Below, piece by piece: positions 8,620-16,938 of a DNA stretch of 64,000 nt. The stretch comes from Candidatus Nitrosopelagicus sp. (lineage in GTDB: Archaea > Thermoproteota > Nitrososphaeria > Nitrososphaerales > Nitrosopumilaceae). The translations under genes and the position numbers were made by a program. Below the pieces are notes generated by a model that was given only the letters and a program-made list of their open reading frames with translations, was not told the origin of the DNA and searched no databases. Numbering within the stretch: position 1 is the stretch's first letter; the number at the start of each line of letters is the position of its first letter. The stretch lies in the NCBI GenBank assembly GCA_028345295.1, contig JAOMDA010000003.1, positions 28,582 to 92,581 on the forward strand, given 5' to 3'.

Positions 8620-8740
8620 GGAGGGGTTGAGCGTTTGTTCGTAACTAATAATGAAACATGATCATTTAACCACTGATCACCCTGGTTTGAGCTTTGTTTA
8701 TTGTATATACGAACAACTGTTAAACCCCCCCAGTTTTTTG
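8620..8740 (+). ncRNA. Candidate structured RNA or long 3' hairpin with T-run
   Basis: The arms 8620-8643 and 8708-8731 pair over about 24 positions. The inner 9 bp (TTGTTCGTA with TACGAACAA) are perfect, and the outer arm pairs GGGG with CCCC. The 64-base interval contains a second hairpin built from two TGATCA hexamers (about 8658-8679). A run of six T follows at 8734-8739. Such GC-rich pairing is rare in this AT-rich DNA. It begins 8 bp after the microprotein stop, so it may be an independent RNA or the end of that transcript. Confidence 0.45.
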
Positions 8741-8823
8741 ATATTTTTGAAAATATGGTCCATTCGTAAAATCGAATTGGTGTCATGGGGGTTTAGCTTT
8801 TATGAACAAATGAGAGAAATTAT
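8741..8823. other. Intergenic remainder with a second hairpin
   Basis: No gene recognised. ATTCG-taaaat-CGAAT (8762-8777) forms a small stem. GGGGGTTTAGCTTTTATGAACAA (8786-8808) resembles a segment of the RNA candidate upstream (around 8685-8716), suggesting a decayed duplicate. Confidence 0.3.
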
Positions 8824-9267
8824 CTAGAATGTCTTGATCAAAAATCTATTTGTTTTTTCACTCATTTCTATTACATTTTGAAGTGTTTCCATAAAAAATG
8901 GCTGATTAAGTTGCTCTTGTTTGTCTAAAACAATGTAAACTCCCACCTTTTTTTTACCATCTTCATCAAGAAATTTATGAATTGCTTTAATGGAATAACA
9001 AAAATCTGCTATTTTTGATTTGATTTTTTCCTGTTCATTTTCATTAAGTTCTAAAAATCTGCGGATTAGTTTAGTTTTAAATTCAACTTTTACACCAACA
9101 ACAAGTATATTTTCTTGTTGCCGTGGTTCAAAAATTTCGATGTTGTTACCAAGCCCATCACCATTATTTATTATAAATCTAAAATTACTTTCATCATTAT
9201 CTATTTTTTTGAATGAATAATTTTCATGTATTAGCCATCTTTCAACATTGTCTCTTAGACTTGACAT
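8824..9267 (-). CDS. DUF2299-like conserved protein
   Basis: 147 residues, alpha/beta, without signal or membrane segment. N-terminal part: VERWLIHENYSFKKID then NFRFIINNG; then an ILVVGVKVEF strand and a helix FLELNENEQEKIKSKI. The layout resembles archaeal DUF2299 proteins, a tentative match from memory. Its start lies 51 bp from copy 2 of the 29-bp element, which probably sits in its promoter. Confidence 0.65.
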   Translation of the reverse strand: MSSLRDNVERWLIHENYSFKKIDNDESNFRFIINNGDGLGNNIEIFEPRQQENILVVGVKVEFKTKLIRRFLELNENEQEKIKSKIADFCYSIKAIHKFLDEDGKKKVGVYIVLDKQEQLNQPFFMETLQNVIEMSEKTNRFLIKTF

Positions 9268-9318
9268 AATGAACAGAAATATTCACAGTATAAGATGTTT
9301 GACACGTTTAGATTAACA

Positions 9319-9347
9319 ATGTTTCTAAATTCGAGTTTAGAAATATT
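9319..9347. promoter_or_regulatory. 29-bp element, copy 2 (exact reverse complement of copy 1)
   Basis: Exact reverse complement of 8393-8421, with core TTTCTAAA-TTCGAG-TTTAGAAA at 9322-9343. It lies between the DUF2299-like start (9267) and the stop codon of the gene ending at 9347. On the minus strand it is preceded by ATATTAAATATT (TATA-like), so a protein bound here could control the DUF2299-like gene. Confidence 0.65.
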
Positions 9348-9592
9348 TAATATCCTGGGTTGAAATCCTGCTCAAATGGAAAGATTGCAGATAACGAAAT
9401 TGATGCCACGATGTTAATTATTGTAAGAATTCCGCCAAGTATAAGACAATTTTTTGCTTTCTTTGGATCATCTTTTCTTAGTGCAAAGTATCCAATAACA
9501 CCTCCTACTAAACCAAACAAAATTGGCACTAAATACCACCATCTACTTCTAATACTCGCATTATAATTTGGGTCCAATTGTTTAAACTCCAC
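9347..9592 (-). CDS. Two-helix membrane protein
   Basis: 81 residues with two hydrophobic helices: WWYLVPILFGLVGGVIGYFAL (about 19-39) and CLILGGILTIINIVASISL (about 49-67), joined by a basic loop RKDDPKKAK. The C-terminus is acidic and short. It resembles small membrane proteins common in thaumarchaea; function unknown. Its last base coincides with the end of the 29-bp element. Confidence 0.7.
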   Translation of the reverse strand: MEFKQLDPNYNASIRSRWWYLVPILFGLVGGVIGYFALRKDDPKKAKNCLILGGILTIINIVASISLSAIFPFEQDFNPGY

Positions 9593-9600
9593 TTTTTTTA

Positions 9601-9849
9601 CTATTTATTTTTTCCAATCTTTTTTCTAATCTGATTAATTTCAATTTCGACAGTTTCTAGTGGTTCTTCAACAATGTTTCGTCTAATTGAAAACATCTTT
9701 GGTTTTTCAAAATCATCAGTGCAATCTGGACATGCATAAACTAAGATCCTATGTTCGTTTGGGGCTTTGGGATTTGATAATCTTGGATAATACACTAGTC
9801 TTGCACCACAATCGACACAATATCGATTTGCTCTTCTAATTCTGGCCAA
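9601..9849 (-). CDS. Zinc-ribbon protein
   Basis: 82 residues with CVDCG (residues 11-15) and CPDC (about 40-43), a two-knuckle zinc ribbon, followed by a charged helix. The start is TTG at 9849, supported by a strong Shine-Dalgarno GGAGGT on the minus strand (9855-9860) 5 bases upstream. A translation or nucleic-acid role is plausible from the ribbon and neighbours, but unproven. Confidence 0.72.
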   Translation of the reverse strand: MARIRRANRYCVDCGARLVYYPRLSNPKAPNEHRILVYACPDCTDDFEKPKMFSIRRNIVEEPLETVEIEINQIRKKIGKNK

Positions 9850-9962
9850 TGTAGACCTCCTGCATTATTACTTCTTTGCGATCAACTATTAGATCGACAC
9901 TGTCTAACCTTATGCACTAATTGGTTACATGAAATCATCCATAGTTTCAGATAATAGAAAGG

Positions 9963-10036
9963 CGCCGCCCATCAGACTTGAACTGATGACCAATCGATTA
10001 ACAGTCGAACGCTCTACCACGCTGAGCTAGGGCGGC
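9963..10036 (-). tRNA. tRNA-Asn (anticodon GTT)
   Basis: Full cloverleaf on the minus strand: acceptor GCCGCCC pairs with GGGCGGC, the D arm contains TAGCTCAGCGTGGTAGAGC, the anticodon loop CTGTTAA gives GTT, and the T arm reads ATCAG-TTCAAGT-CTGAT. Discriminator base G; no complete CCA encoded; no intron. It is the substrate that the aspS/gatCAB genes at 57.8-62.2 kb would convert to Asn-tRNA. Confidence 0.96.
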
Positions 10037-10095
10037 TCAAATTAAAACCTAGTAAAATATGATTTAATCTTTCGCATTTGTTTGATTTTTAACTT

Positions 10096-10383
10096 TTAAT
10101 TAAATTTTGAGAAAAATTCAACTATTTCATTTTTATGGGCTTCAACAATTTCTACAATCTCCATATGTTCATCTGGAGTAGGTTCTCGCTTATGGAATAA
10201 TTGAAATGCACTTAATGCTGAGCCTACCATCTCACCTACAAAAAAACCACACAAGAAATCACCAGTATTTTCACACTTCCATACATCGTTAATTCTTGGT
10301 GATGCACCAGCTTTTTCGTAAAGTGCTAATGTATCTACAATTAGTTTTTCGGTCTGTTCTTTAAATTCAGGATCTAATGGCAA
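10096..10383 (-). CDS. Conserved hypothetical protein
   Basis: 95 residues from a TTG start (10383). Soluble and mostly helical, with WKCENTGDFLCGFFVGEMVG in the middle and a charged C-terminal helix (IVEAHKNEIVEFFSKF). No family recognised. It lies 18 bp after rpl6 on the same strand, so it may be the last gene of the ribosomal operon. Confidence 0.65.
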   Translation of the reverse strand: MPLDPEFKEQTEKLIVDTLALYEKAGASPRINDVWKCENTGDFLCGFFVGEMVGSALSAFQLFHKREPTPDEHMEIVEIVEAHKNEIVEFFSKFN

Positions 10384-10401
10384 GGAAGTTTTACCTATGA
10401 G

Positions 10402-10959
10402 TTATTTTTCAATTCCTTTCTTTTTTTCAAATTTATAAATTCCATCTAAAAATACTCGATGGTCTTTATTTTTTACTCTAGAATTATTTTCAATCTCTGC
10501 GGCTGTTTGTGTCACATCAGTTAACACATGTCCAGTGATTATAACATCATCACCTTTAGGCACTACTTTCGTTTTACCCCAAATTTTTGTTTTTCTTGCT
10601 GCTCTTTCACCCTGAAAATTTTCAATTAAGACCGTTTTCTCATCAGCTTTAACAGTAATAGGGAAATGTGAAAATACAATTTTCATTTTGATTGTATATC
10701 CTTCAATCACACCTTCACAAAGATTTCTTATAATTGATCTGGCTGTGTTCATTATGGCATAATTCTTATTTCTTGTACCTACTGCTTTAAGAGAAACTTT
10801 GCCATCAGAAATTGAAATGTCAACAGGAATTTTTTTAAATGATTTATGTGTTTTACCTAATGGTCCACTTATCTCTAGCATGTTTGATTTGTATGTTACT
10901 TGTACATCCTCTGGTATTTCTACTTCAGTTTCAAACTTTCCTAATTGTTTAGTAGACAT
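10402..10959 (-). CDS. rpl6: Ribosomal protein L6 (uL6)
   Basis: Large-subunit protein near the sarcin-ricin loop. 185 residues, two repeated alpha/beta domains: VTYKSNMLEISGPLGK at the start and the second domain with GERAARKTKIWGKTKV and ITGHVLTDVTQTAA. Overlaps rps8 by 11 bp. In most archaea L32e, L19e, L18 and S5 follow; here the operon ends. Confidence 0.95.
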   Translation of the reverse strand: MSTKQLGKFETEVEIPEDVQVTYKSNMLEISGPLGKTHKSFKKIPVDISISDGKVSLKAVGTRNKNYAIMNTARSIIRNLCEGVIEGYTIKMKIVFSHFPITVKADEKTVLIENFQGERAARKTKIWGKTKVVPKGDDVIITGHVLTDVTQTAAEIENNSRVKNKDHRVFLDGIYKFEKKKGIEK

Positions 10960-11341
10960 ATCCTATCAAAAATCCTCCCAATCCTTTATTTGCAGCTTCA
11001 TGATGTGACATAACACCTTTATTCGTTGTAACAACCAGCATACCTCTTGTATATGATGGTAAAAATTGTTGTTCCCATCTTGAGTACTCTGATTTTTTTA
11101 CTTTAAATCTTGGTGAAATTGAACCACACTTTGAAATCTTTGCAAATAATTTAATTTTAAATTTTCCACCTCTATTGTCTTCTATATGTTCAAAATCTTC
11201 AATATAACCATCTTTTTTTAATGTGTTTAATACTTGAATAGCTAATTTTGATGTAGGGACTATAACACATTCAGACTTTCGTCTAGATTCTGTATTATCT
11301 ATAGTGACAAATAAATTTGCTAAGACATTCATTGCTGGCAT
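10949..11341 (-). CDS. rps8: Ribosomal protein S8 (uS8)
   Basis: 16S rRNA-binding small-subunit protein, 130 residues. Typical stretches are NVLANLFVTIDNTESRRKSE near the N-terminus, KISKCGSISPRFKVKKSEY, and the C-terminal TRGMLVVTTNKGVMSHHEA with GGFLIGYVY. ATG at 11341, or a second ATG 9 bp in, could be the start. Sits 4 bp after rps14. Confidence 0.95.
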   Translation of the reverse strand: MPAMNVLANLFVTIDNTESRRKSECVIVPTSKLAIQVLNTLKKDGYIEDFEHIEDNRGGKFKIKLFAKISKCGSISPRFKVKKSEYSRWEQQFLPSYTRGMLVVTTNKGVMSHHEAANKGLGGFLIGYVY

Positions 11342-11345
11342 TTTA

Positions 11346-11540
11346 TCACCTAAACTTTTTGAATCCTAATGAATTTGCAACTTCTCTAAAACATTGTCTG
11401 CATAAATGTAAATCATATTTTCTAATATTTGATGTATAGCATCCACATCTTTTACACCATCTTGAGCCTCTTCCAAAACTTTTTTGTTTTCTTTCTGTAT
11501 ATCCAGTTCCACGGTCACCCCATGATCTATTTTTTGCCAT
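11346..11540 (-). CDS. rps14: Ribosomal protein S14 (uS14), zinc form
   Basis: 64 residues with the C-x2-C ... C-x2-C zinc site (CKRCG and CRQC) and the conserved end [10 protein letters not shown]. The ATG overlaps the rpl5 stop by one base. Confidence 0.95.
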   Translation of the reverse strand: MAKNRSWGDRGTGYTERKQKSFGRGSRWCKRCGCYTSNIRKYDLHLCRQCFREVANSLGFKKFR

Positions 11541-12061
11541 TATCTAACGTTGACTCCAAATTCTTTGGTTAGATAATCTTTTGCTTCACTAGGTGTGATT
11601 TTGTGTGTTTTACCTACCTTCGCTTTATGTTTACTTCTTAATTTAATACTAAAACCTGGCCTAGAAAGATTTACGGTAACATTTAATCCTAAAATCCCAA
11701 TTTTTGGGTCATACTTTATTCCAGGAATATCAATATGCTCTAAAATACCAAATGACAGATTACCATCGCTATCAATAGATTCTTGCTTAACATTGTTTCC
11801 TTTTGCCTCAAACAATTTTTGTAATAGTTTTTTTGCATCATCACTTCTAACAGTTACTGCAACTCCAATCGGTTCATTCTTTCTAACTCCCCAATCTCTT
11901 TGAGCTTTTTTTGCATTTCTTGCATTAGGGCTTTTACCAGATATTTGTTCTAGAGCCTTTTTTGCTATTTCAATAGCATCACCTGATTTTCCTACACCCA
12001 TGTTTAAAACAACTTTTTCAAGTCTTATCTCTTTCATTAAATTTTTTGTTTCCTGTGCCAT
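11540..12061 (-). CDS. rpl5: Ribosomal protein L5 (uL5)
   Basis: Binds 5S rRNA in the central protuberance. 173 residues with the opening [28 protein letters not shown]-like [20 protein letters not shown], and [20 protein letters not shown]. Standard place between rps4e and rps14. Confidence 0.96.
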   Translation of the reverse strand: MAQETKNLMKEIRLEKVVLNMGVGKSGDAIEIAKKALEQISGKSPNARNAKKAQRDWGVRKNEPIGVAVTVRSDDAKKLLQKLFEAKGNNVKQESIDSDGNLSFGILEHIDIPGIKYDPKIGILGLNVTVNLSRPGFSIKLRSKHKAKVGKTHKITPSEAKDYLTKEFGVNVR

Positions 12062-12067
12062 TTATCA

Positions 12068-12784
12068 TCACCTAATTTGTATTGGAGGTTTTTCTTTACC
12101 TATTGCCATCACAAGGCTTGCAGGAATTTCAATTTGCTTTTCCCCTATTTTTATGTCAACCCTTTTTGGAAGAACAAAAGTACCTTCTTTAATATTTTTA
12201 ATTTCACCTATCTCCCCTGCATTTGTTCCTTGTATAATGAGACCATGTGAATCTTTTTCTAATTTTATTATCTCAAGTATTTTCTGTTCAGGAATTTGCA
12301 TTAAACATGTATCACCTACATTTACTACAGCATCATCAATTAATGAACGACCATCATGAAATCCAATTTGGGTTCTTCCATCTTTAATTGTAGTTTTTGA
12401 TTTAACAATAACTAGTTTTTTTGTTTTATCTATTTCTTGAATAAGTATTGGTTTTAGTAATGTACCATTTAATGGTACTAAGCGATAAATTTCTTTCATT
12501 CCATCTAATTCTACTACATCCATTAATCCAATTCCATGATGTAGAGATTTTATTTTTACACCATCTATTGTAACTTTACCATTATATATTGCAAATTTTG
12601 CCTCACGTAGTTCTGAAACAAGTTTTAATGTATCTCTCAAAAAAACTGCGGTTGGAATTGATTGTTCTTTTTTATGTGAACCAGGTCTTACTGTAACTAC
12701 AAATCGTTTGTTTTTACGAGTAATTCCCCAATAACTTGGAGCCATTTGTCTTTTTAGTTTTTTACTTCCTGCGATTTTTACCAA
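12068..12784 (-). CDS. rps4e: Ribosomal protein S4e (eS4)
   Basis: Archaeal/eukaryotic small-subunit protein of 238 residues. Motifs: GSKKLKRQMAPSYW, an S4-type RNA-binding segment around VFLRDTLKLVSELREAK, and KFEKDSHGLIIQGTNAGEIG-like KOW region. The start is TTG at 12784, directly abutting the rpl24 stop. Confidence 0.95.
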   Translation of the reverse strand: MVKIAGSKKLKRQMAPSYWGITRKNKRFVVTVRPGSHKKEQSIPTAVFLRDTLKLVSELREAKFAIYNGKVTIDGVKIKSLHHGIGLMDVVELDGMKEIYRLVPLNGTLLKPILIQEIDKTKKLVIVKSKTTIKDGRTQIGFHDGRSLIDDAVVNVGDTCLMQIPEQKILEIIKLEKDSHGLIIQGTNAGEIGEIKNIKEGTFVLPKRVDIKIGEKQIEIPASLVMAIGKEKPPIQIR

Positions 12785-13261
12785 TTAATTTTCCTCCTTT
12801 TTCTTTTTTTCAGTTTTTAATTTACTAGATTCTTTTTTTTCTGATGGTTGACTCTTAGATTCTTTTTCAGTTTTTTCAGTATTTGATTTGGGTTCAGATC
12901 TTACACTTCTTGGTTTTTTACCTTCAAGTTTATTCATACGCCATTTATCATCACCATTAAGTCCTGTAACCACAATGTTTGTAGTATGAACATACACATC
13001 AAATTTATCGCCTTTTATTTTGTCTTTTTTAACACCTTCAATATTTATTCCGTTATTTTCTAGTGAAACTTTAGTAACTTTACCATCTACTCCATCAAAT
13101 TCACCGCGAACTACTTTTACTGTATCACCTTCAATTATACGAACACTTCTTTTATGATATTTTTTTTGTAATTCTTTTGAAAGTGATCCTGAAAGCTGGG
13201 AGCTAGCAGTTTGCTTTGTTGCATAATAAATTTGACGGTTTCTCATTTTTCTTCCATTCAA
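12785..13261 (-). CDS. rpl24: Ribosomal protein L24 (uL24) with charged tail
   Basis: 158 residues. The core (1-118) has the archaeal L24 helix KHYATKQ-like [18 protein letters not shown] and the KOW motif [19 protein letters not shown]. From about 119 a Lys/Glu/Ser-rich tail of about 40 residues ([16 protein letters not shown]...) extends beyond the usual archaeal length of about 120. Probably disordered and on the ribosome surface. Confidence 0.93.
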   Translation of the reverse strand: MNGRKMRNRQIYYATKQTASSQLSGSLSKELQKKYHKRSVRIIEGDTVKVVRGEFDGVDGKVTKVSLENNGINIEGVKKDKIKGDKFDVYVHTTNIVVTGLNGDDKWRMNKLEGKKPRSVRSEPKSNTEKTEKESKSQPSEKKESSKLKTEKKKKEEN

Positions 13262-13693
13262 TTATACCACCATCGATGCCAAGTTTGCAACTCTTGGCCA
13301 TTTTTCTGTTGCTTCAGCAGCTACTGGACCTTTAATATCAGTTCCTTTAACTTCTCCTTCTGGAGTGATTAAAACACCTGCATTATCTTCAAATTGAACA
13401 CGAACTCCATTTAGACGATTTATTGCATACTTCTGTCTTATAATCACTGCACCGTAAACTTGCTTACGTAATTCTGCTGGACCTTTTTTAACTACAACGT
13501 TACAAAAATCACCAACTGCGGCTGCAGGCAATCTTGATACTCTTGTTTTATATTTATGTACATTTACAATCTCTATAATTTTTGCACCTGTATTATCTGC
13601 ACATACGATTTGTGCACCCACTGGAATTGATCTTGTGACATATGGTCTAAAGTCTACTACACCTTTAGATGCTTTAGATCGTGCACCACCCAT
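13262..13693 (-). CDS. rpl14: Ribosomal protein L14 (uL14)
   Basis: 143 residues with VGAQIVCADNTGAKIIEIVN and KKGPAELRKQVYGAVIIRQK, characteristic of L14. Stop abuts rpl24; its ATG overlaps the rps17 stop by one base. Confidence 0.95.
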   Translation of the reverse strand: MGGARSKASKGVVDFRPYVTRSIPVGAQIVCADNTGAKIIEIVNVHKYKTRVSRLPAAAVGDFCNVVVKKGPAELRKQVYGAVIIRQKYAINRLNGVRVQFEDNAGVLITPEGEVKGTDIKGPVAAEATEKWPRVANLASMVV

Positions 13694-14022
13694 TATTCTT
13701 TAACCTCCACCACTACAAATGAAACTGATTTTGATAACGGTCTACATTCTGCTGCTATTACAATGTCACCTTCATTTACTTCAATGTTAGATGGCACATG
13801 TGCATGTATCGAATTTTTACTCCTTGCATATCTTTTGAATTTACTATAGTATGTTGGAGATTCTTTTTCTAAAACTACCGTGTTTTTTGCTTTTGACTTG
13901 ATTACTTTTCCTTGAAATAATTTTCCACGAACAGATAATGTTCCATTAAAAGGATTTTTTTTGTCATTTTCTTCTATATTTTCAGTTGGCTCTGGAACTT
14001 TAATTCCTATATCTCTAGTCAT
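13693..14022 (-). CDS. rps17: Ribosomal protein S17 (uS17)
   Basis: 109 residues, OB-fold: LSVRGKLFQGKVIKSKAKNT followed by YYSKFKRYARSKNSIHAHVP and GDIVIAAECRPLSKSVSFVV. Overlaps rpl29 by 8 bp. The RNase P component that often sits between L29 and S17 in other archaea is absent. Confidence 0.94.
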   Translation of the reverse strand: MTRDIGIKVPEPTENIEENDKKNPFNGTLSVRGKLFQGKVIKSKAKNTVVLEKESPTYYSKFKRYARSKNSIHAHVPSNIEVNEGDIVIAAECRPLSKSVSFVVVEVKE

Positions 14023-14221
14023 TTTTATTCATCTCATTTAATCGTGTTAAAAGTCTTGCAATATCTCTTTTTAATGGTTTAATTTTACCAGATTCTTTTC
14101 TTAGAGTTCCTTTAGCATTTTCTACTTCAAGTTTTGATAGTTCTGTTCTTAGTTGTATAACCCTATCCTTCAAATCATTCTCATTTAACTCTCTTACAGA
14201 TTTCATTTTTAATCTAGACAT
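14015..14221 (-). CDS. rpl29: Ribosomal protein L29 (uL29)
   Basis: 68 residues, a two-helix protein with the pattern SVRELNENDLKDRVIQLRTE and KPLKRDIARLLTRLNE. Its ATG overlaps the rps3 stop by one base. Confidence 0.93.
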   Translation of the reverse strand: MSRLKMKSVRELNENDLKDRVIQLRTELSKLEVENAKGTLRKESGKIKPLKRDIARLLTRLNEMNKND

Positions 14222-14961
14222 TATTTCAACTCCTGTTCATCTTCTTCCATACTATCAATTTTCTTAATTTTTTCTTCTTCTAATGCGATTAACTCTGATT
14301 CTGTCTCAGCTTTTGTTTTAATATCATCTTCTTGTTTCTGTTTGGCTTCTTTTTCTTGATCTTCTTTAGATTTTCCTTTCAATTCAAATTCAGGAATGAG
14401 TTTTTCTTTTTGGGCAATTCTAATCCTTATTCCAATTAGTCCCATGGGGGTTTCAACATGAACAATATCCTCAGATACTACTACATCAGCATGATGTCCA
14501 GCTCTTGGTAATATACCAGCACTATGTTTTTCAAATGCTGATCTGTCACCTCTAAGTTTTCCAGAAATTGTAATTTGTGTTCCCATTGCACCATTATCCA
14601 TTATTTGTTGCATTGTCCACATTGTTGCACGTCTAAATGCTGTACCACGTTCAAGGTGTGATGCCATTCTATTACACATGACATTTGGTGATAATTCTGG
14701 CTTTAGAATTTCTTCTACGGCAATCTGTGGATTTTTTAAATCAAATTGTTTTTCCAACGTTTCTGTTAGTTCTTTTATCCCAGTACCTTTTCTACCTATT
14801 ACTATTCCGGGTCGTGTTACATGTAATACAACTCGTGTGCCTGTAGGTGTTTTTGATATCTCTACATTAGAAAACCCTGCATCTTTTATTTTCTCTCGTA
14901 AAAAATCATTTATCAGCATTGCATTATAATTATCTTTGATTACGTTTTTTACAGATGACAA
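14221..14961 (-). CDS. rps3: Ribosomal protein S3 (uS3) with acidic tail
   Basis: 246 residues from a TTG start abutting the rpl22 stop. The KH domain carries [19 protein letters not shown]; the C-terminal domain has [20 protein letters not shown] and [20 protein letters not shown]. After about 200 the tail is rich in Glu and Lys ([18 protein letters not shown]), longer than the conserved core. Confidence 0.95.
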   Translation of the reverse strand: MSSVKNVIKDNYNAMLINDFLREKIKDAGFSNVEISKTPTGTRVVLHVTRPGIVIGRKGTGIKELTETLEKQFDLKNPQIAVEEILKPELSPNVMCNRMASHLERGTAFRRATMWTMQQIMDNGAMGTQITISGKLRGDRSAFEKHSAGILPRAGHHADVVVSEDIVHVETPMGLIGIRIRIAQKEKLIPEFELKGKSKEDQEKEAKQKQEDDIKTKAETESELIALEEEKIKKIDSMEEDEQELK

Positions 14962-15420
14962 TTATATCTCCACTGCGACAATTTCTACATGTGTCATTGT
15001 ATCATTTTTTGGTGTTGCACGACCTTGTGCTCTTGGAATAAATCGTTTTATTGAAACTCCTTTGTGCGCAGTTGCATTAATAATTTTTAATCTATCTAAA
15101 TCCATTCCTTTGTATTCTGCGTTAGATTCTAAATTATCTAATAATTTTAGAACTTCAGTTGCAGCTTTCTGTGGGTATCTACCTGACATAACTCCAGGAT
15201 CACTTCTATGTCCTACTTGATTTTTATATCTTCCAAATGGAATACATCTTTTCTGCTCTACAACATCTTGAAGATAATCTCTTGCCTTTTCAATAGTAAG
15301 ACCTTTAATTGCAGTAGCAATTTCTCTTGCATGTTTATGTGAAATTTTCTTTTCTCTCATTGCAGATCTAACATGTCTAGTTGAATCATAATTTTGAAAA
15401 GCGTAACTATATCTTCCCAT
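14962..15420 (-). CDS. rpl22: Ribosomal protein L22 (uL22)
   Basis: Lines the exit tunnel. I prefer ATG at 15420 (152 residues, MGRYSYAFQNYDSTRHVRS), the usual archaeal beginning; a GTG at 15429 overlapping the rps19 stop would add three residues. Motifs: KKISHKHAREIATAIKGLT, HRSDPGVMSGRYPQKAATE and KRFIPRAQGRATPKNDT. Confidence 0.94.
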   Translation of the reverse strand: MGRYSYAFQNYDSTRHVRSAMREKKISHKHAREIATAIKGLTIEKARDYLQDVVEQKRCIPFGRYKNQVGHRSDPGVMSGRYPQKAATEVLKLLDNLESNAEYKGMDLDRLKIINATAHKGVSIKRFIPRAQGRATPKNDTMTHVEIVAVEI

Positions 15421-15425
15421 TTTAA

Positions 15426-15821
15426 TCACTTTAGTGGTACATACAAGCTAGATCTTGATGATCCTACACCTGGAGCTCCATGATTAACTCGTTTATTTGT
15501 AATTACATATTCTCCAATATAATGTCCAATCATTTCTGTAGAAAGTGTGATTGGGGTAAATTCTTTACCAGAGAATACATTTAATGTGACACCTACCATA
15601 TATGGTAAAACTATAATGTCGCGCTGATGAGTTCTAATTGGATTTTTATTCTTTCCTTCTTTTGTTGCTTTTATCTCAGATATAAGCTTCTTTTTATTAT
15701 CAGATAGTCCTCGTTTTAATGAGCGACGCTGTCTTGAATTGAGTAATTCAAATAATTTATCACTAGGAACTTTCTGTAATTCACCAAGTTCGATTCCTTT
15801 ATAATCAAATTTTTTAGCCAA
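15426..15821 (-). CDS. rps19: Ribosomal protein S19 (uS19)
   Basis: 131 residues from TTG 15821 (no in-frame ATG nearby). Core: IRTHQRDIIVLPYMVGVTLN, KEFTPITLSTEMIGHYIGEY and KRVNHGAPGVGSSRSS. The rpl2 gene that normally lies between rpl23 and rps19 is missing; only 41 bp separate them. Confidence 0.94.
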   Translation of the reverse strand: MAKKFDYKGIELGELQKVPSDKLFELLNSRQRRSLKRGLSDNKKKLISEIKATKEGKNKNPIRTHQRDIIVLPYMVGVTLNVFSGKEFTPITLSTEMIGHYIGEYVITNKRVNHGAPGVGSSRSSLYVPLK

Positions 15822-15862
15822 TTTTTTGCTCCATTAGTATTTTTTTGTTTTTTAGAACCAAT

Positions 15863-16129
15863 TTATAGCATTCCTATTTTTGTAGCAAGGTCTCTGGCTT
15901 TATCTGAAGAATCAAATTTTACAAATGCCTTTTTTCCGTATACAGTTCGTGCAGTTTCAATTTGAATGGCATTCTGGTCGTATAGAATTTTTATGGCTTC
16001 AATAATTTTTGGTTTTGATGATTCCCTATGAACTAAGAAACAGATCTTTTGTTCGTTTTCAACTAATGCAAATGTTTTTTCTGTAATATATGGGCGAATT
16101 ACAATTTTATTTGCTTCTTCTACATTCAA
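15863..16129 (-). CDS. rpl23: Ribosomal protein L23 (uL23)
   Basis: 88 residues from a TTG that overlaps the rpl4 TGA. IRPYITEKTFALVENEQK and KIEAIKILYDQ-like IIEAIKILYDQNAIQIETAR followed by GKKAFVKFD are typical. Located at the tunnel exit and the docking site for SRP. Confidence 0.93.
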   Translation of the reverse strand: MNVEEANKIVIRPYITEKTFALVENEQKICFLVHRESSKPKIIEAIKILYDQNAIQIETARTVYGKKAFVKFDSSDKARDLATKIGML

Positions 16130-16938
16130 TTTAACGTCACCATTAATTCTAGATGTCTTGATTTTATTTTTGATATTTCGTCAATAGCTTTCTTTGAATA
16201 TACCGTTAATCTAATCAAATCAGAGCCTGGTGCTAATTCTAGTACACTTAGATCTTTGACTGAACATGAATCTACCCCAGGAATTGAATGACAGGCTTTT
16301 TTAACATTTTTTGAATTATCTAGAACAAATAAAACACTTTTACCTGTTTTTTTAGTTCGTCCCCGTAACACCACTTTTCCTGATCGTCTTTTTCTGTTTT
16401 CTAATCGTTTTACATCTTGAATAAGATTCAAATCTTCTAAAATTTTGATCAATTTACTCGTCTGTGTAATTGATTCTATTTCGTCTGATATTATAAATGG
16501 AAATGAGTTAATTTTATCAATTTTATGTCCACGTTGCAAAATTAATTCTCTTGATTTTGTTGCAGAAATTGCAGAGCATAACGCAAGTTTATTTTCTTTT
16601 TTGTTAATTTTTTTGTAAATTACTTTTTGAGCTTTTGGTGGGTGTGCTTGTCTTCCACCTCTAGTAGATGCAACTTCACCAGCCTGTCCTTGTCTTCCAC
16701 CACCACCACCTTTCATTCTTGCTATTCTTGCAATACCTCTTCCTGTTGGTGGATCATTGGAATCTGCAACAACATCCTGTCCAGCAGTTGCATGTGTTGA
16801 ATGTTTTTGAAATCCATGTGTTTCTAAATTTATGTATGCTTTGTGTATTACATCTTTCTTAACATCTGTTTGGAAAATATTAGGAAGTTCTATTTGACCA
16901 TTTTTTTTTCCATCGAGTGAAAATGTATCTACTTTCAT
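16126..16938 (-). CDS. rpl4: Ribosomal protein L4 (uL4, archaeal L1e type)
   Basis: 270 residues. The tunnel-lining loop is visible as RIARMKGGGGGRQGQAGEVA followed by TRGGRQAHPPKAQK. ALCSAISATKSRELILQRGH and the C-terminal LELAPGSDLIRLTVYSKKAI are also characteristic. Its ATG overlaps the rpl3 stop by one base. Confidence 0.95.
   Translation of the reverse strand: MKVDTFSLDGKKNGQIELPNIFQTDVKKDVIHKAYINLETHGFQKHSTHATAGQDVVADSNDPPTGRGIARIARMKGGGGGRQGQAGEVASTRGGRQAHPPKAQKVIYKKINKKENKLALCSAISATKSRELILQRGHKIDKINSFPFIISDEIESITQTSKLIKILEDLNLIQDVKRLENRKRRSGKVVLRGRTKKTGKSVLFVLDNSKNVKKACHSIPGVDSCSVKDLSVLELAPGSDLIRLTVYSKKAIDEISKIKSRHLELMVTLN

Noticed and set aside
8595..8786. 63-codon minus-strand frame across the structured region
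   Set aside because: It overlaps the strong hairpin, has no family features, and its open status is explained by the paired GC arms.
8393..9347. Block considered as an insertion sequence with terminal inverted repeats
   Set aside because: No transposase is encoded between the repeats, and both repeats sit at natural promoter positions; kept only as an alternative in the findings.
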